In this document: piece after piece, positions 8,673 through 8,761 of the stretch
How positions within the stretch are numbered: the first letter of the stretch is position 1
Layout of the letters: every line of letters begins with the position of its first letter
Source of the DNA: JBGZEX01 sp041846495
GTDB taxonomy: Bacteria; Bacteroidota; Bacteroidia; Bacteroidales; Marinifilaceae
Direction: 5' to 3'
Assembly (NCBI GenBank): GCA_041846495.1
Contig: JBGZEX010000013.1
Coordinates: 1 to 8,761 of the forward strand
Length of the DNA: 8,761 nucleotides
Translations under genes and position numbers: made by a program
The notes under the pieces: model-generated
What the model was told of the DNA's origin: nothing
The model's input: only the letters and a program-made list of their open reading frames with translations
Database searches by the model: none

Positions 8673-8724
8673 CGGTCGGGGAGCGGCCAGCGCCAAGGGG
8701 CGGGACCACCCGTCGCGACGAGCG
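8673..8724. other. GC-rich non-coding segment inside the IS end
   Basis: Of 52 bases here, 42 are G or C, in a window that is otherwise clearly AT-rich. It lies between the transposase stop and the IS terminus. It contains a perfect 10-base palindrome, CGTCGCGACG (8711-8720), and weak pairing potential: GGTC 8674-8677 with GACC 8704-8707, and CGCC 8691-8694 with GGCG 8699-8702 around a four-base loop. It could fold in RNA or DNA and affect transposase transcript ends or read-through, or it may be captured foreign DNA. No function is established from the sequence. Confidence 0.5.
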
Positions 8725-8729
8725 TAAAA

Positions 8730-8761
8730 TTACAACAACTTAAATCTCTCGCCAAATTTTA
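8730..8761 (-). CDS. IS256-family transposase, C-terminal end only (partial)
   Basis: On the minus strand, the last codons before a TAA at 8732-8730 read KFGERFKLL, preceded by a codon ending in TA (consistent with Ile, Leu or Val) cut by the window edge. Mutator-type (IS256-family) transposases commonly end in a short segment of this kind, a hydrophobic run followed by an F-(E/G)-(D/E)-R-(F/L) pattern. The transposase would catalyse movement of the element by a DDE mechanism. Only nine full residues are visible, so the family call depends on the nearby terminal sequence and on the broken peptidase gene. A chance reading frame is possible. Confidence 0.5.
   Translation of the reverse strand, partial: KFGERFKLL

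Larger units (their letters stand above)
8621..8761. mobile_element. End of an IS256-like (mutator-type) insertion sequence, partial
   Basis: The peptidase frame stops making family sense at 8621-8623, where the sequence changes to GTAGTGTAAAATAAACTGTG followed by TCACGC. The TGTAAA...CTGTGTCA pattern resembles terminal inverted repeats of IS256-family elements (recalled pattern, not a database match). Further in, the minus strand encodes what looks like a transposase C-terminus, with its stop about 107 bases from the proposed end. This places the transposase reading toward the peptidase gene. The other end of the element and any target-site duplication (8-9 bases in this family) are outside the window. 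The boundary is uncertain by a base or two because the GG of the Trp codon could belong to either side. Confidence 0.6.

Noticed and set aside
8673..8724. GC-rich segment as an ordinary rho-independent terminator
   Set aside because: The possible stems are short and interrupted, and no T-run follows a strong hairpin on either strand.
1..8761. CRISPR arrays, tRNA or rRNA genes, defence systems
   Set aside because: No spaced direct repeats, no tRNA-like or rRNA-like sequence, and no gene of a defence family was seen; nearly all of the window is occupied by the uptake operon.

Overview
The window is a low-GC, almost fully coding stretch on the + strand, typical of a gut-type member of the Bacteroidota, probably Bacteroidales. 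The evidence is the order FecR anti-sigma factor, SusC/RagA transporter, SusD/RagB lipoprotein, DUF4843 lipoprotein, PKD-like lipoprotein, together with start sites that mostly lack a strong Shine-Dalgarno sequence. The genus cannot be set from the sequence. Loci of this layout are, to my knowledge, especially common in Butyricimonas/Odoribacter-like and Bacteroides/Parabacteroides genomes.

Layout: 2-856 is the 3' part of a FecR-type anti-sigma factor gene whose start lies before the window. 878-4264 is a full SusC-like TonB-dependent transporter carrying an N-terminal STN signalling domain. 4276-5751 is its SusD-like lipoprotein partner. 5762-6457 is a DUF4843 lipoprotein, 6478-7992 a PKD-like lipoprotein, and 8005-8631 the first quarter or so of a secreted S9 (DPP IV / prolyl oligopeptidase-type) peptidase gene. 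Gaps between genes are only 10-21 bases, so the set reads as one operon. No internal promoter or terminator was found.

The peptidase reading frame breaks at about 8621-8623. From there to the window end the sequence looks like the end of an insertion sequence: an IS256-type terminal sequence, a very GC-rich segment of about 52 bases, and the last nine codons of a transposase read on the minus strand. The peptidase is therefore most simply explained as a gene knocked out by an IS, which also blocks or alters whatever lies downstream in the operon.

How it fits together (inference from known families): a sigma factor upstream of the window would be held by FecR. Substrate binding to the SusCD pair would signal through the STN domain to FecR and switch on the operon. 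SusC and SusD would import an oligomer captured at the cell surface with help from the DUF4843 and PKD-like lipoproteins. The only enzyme visible is a peptidase and no glycosidase is seen, so a peptide or glycopeptide nutrient is more likely than a plain polysaccharide. This is a recognisable nutrient-uptake locus rather than a new type of system; the IS disruption is the most notable event.
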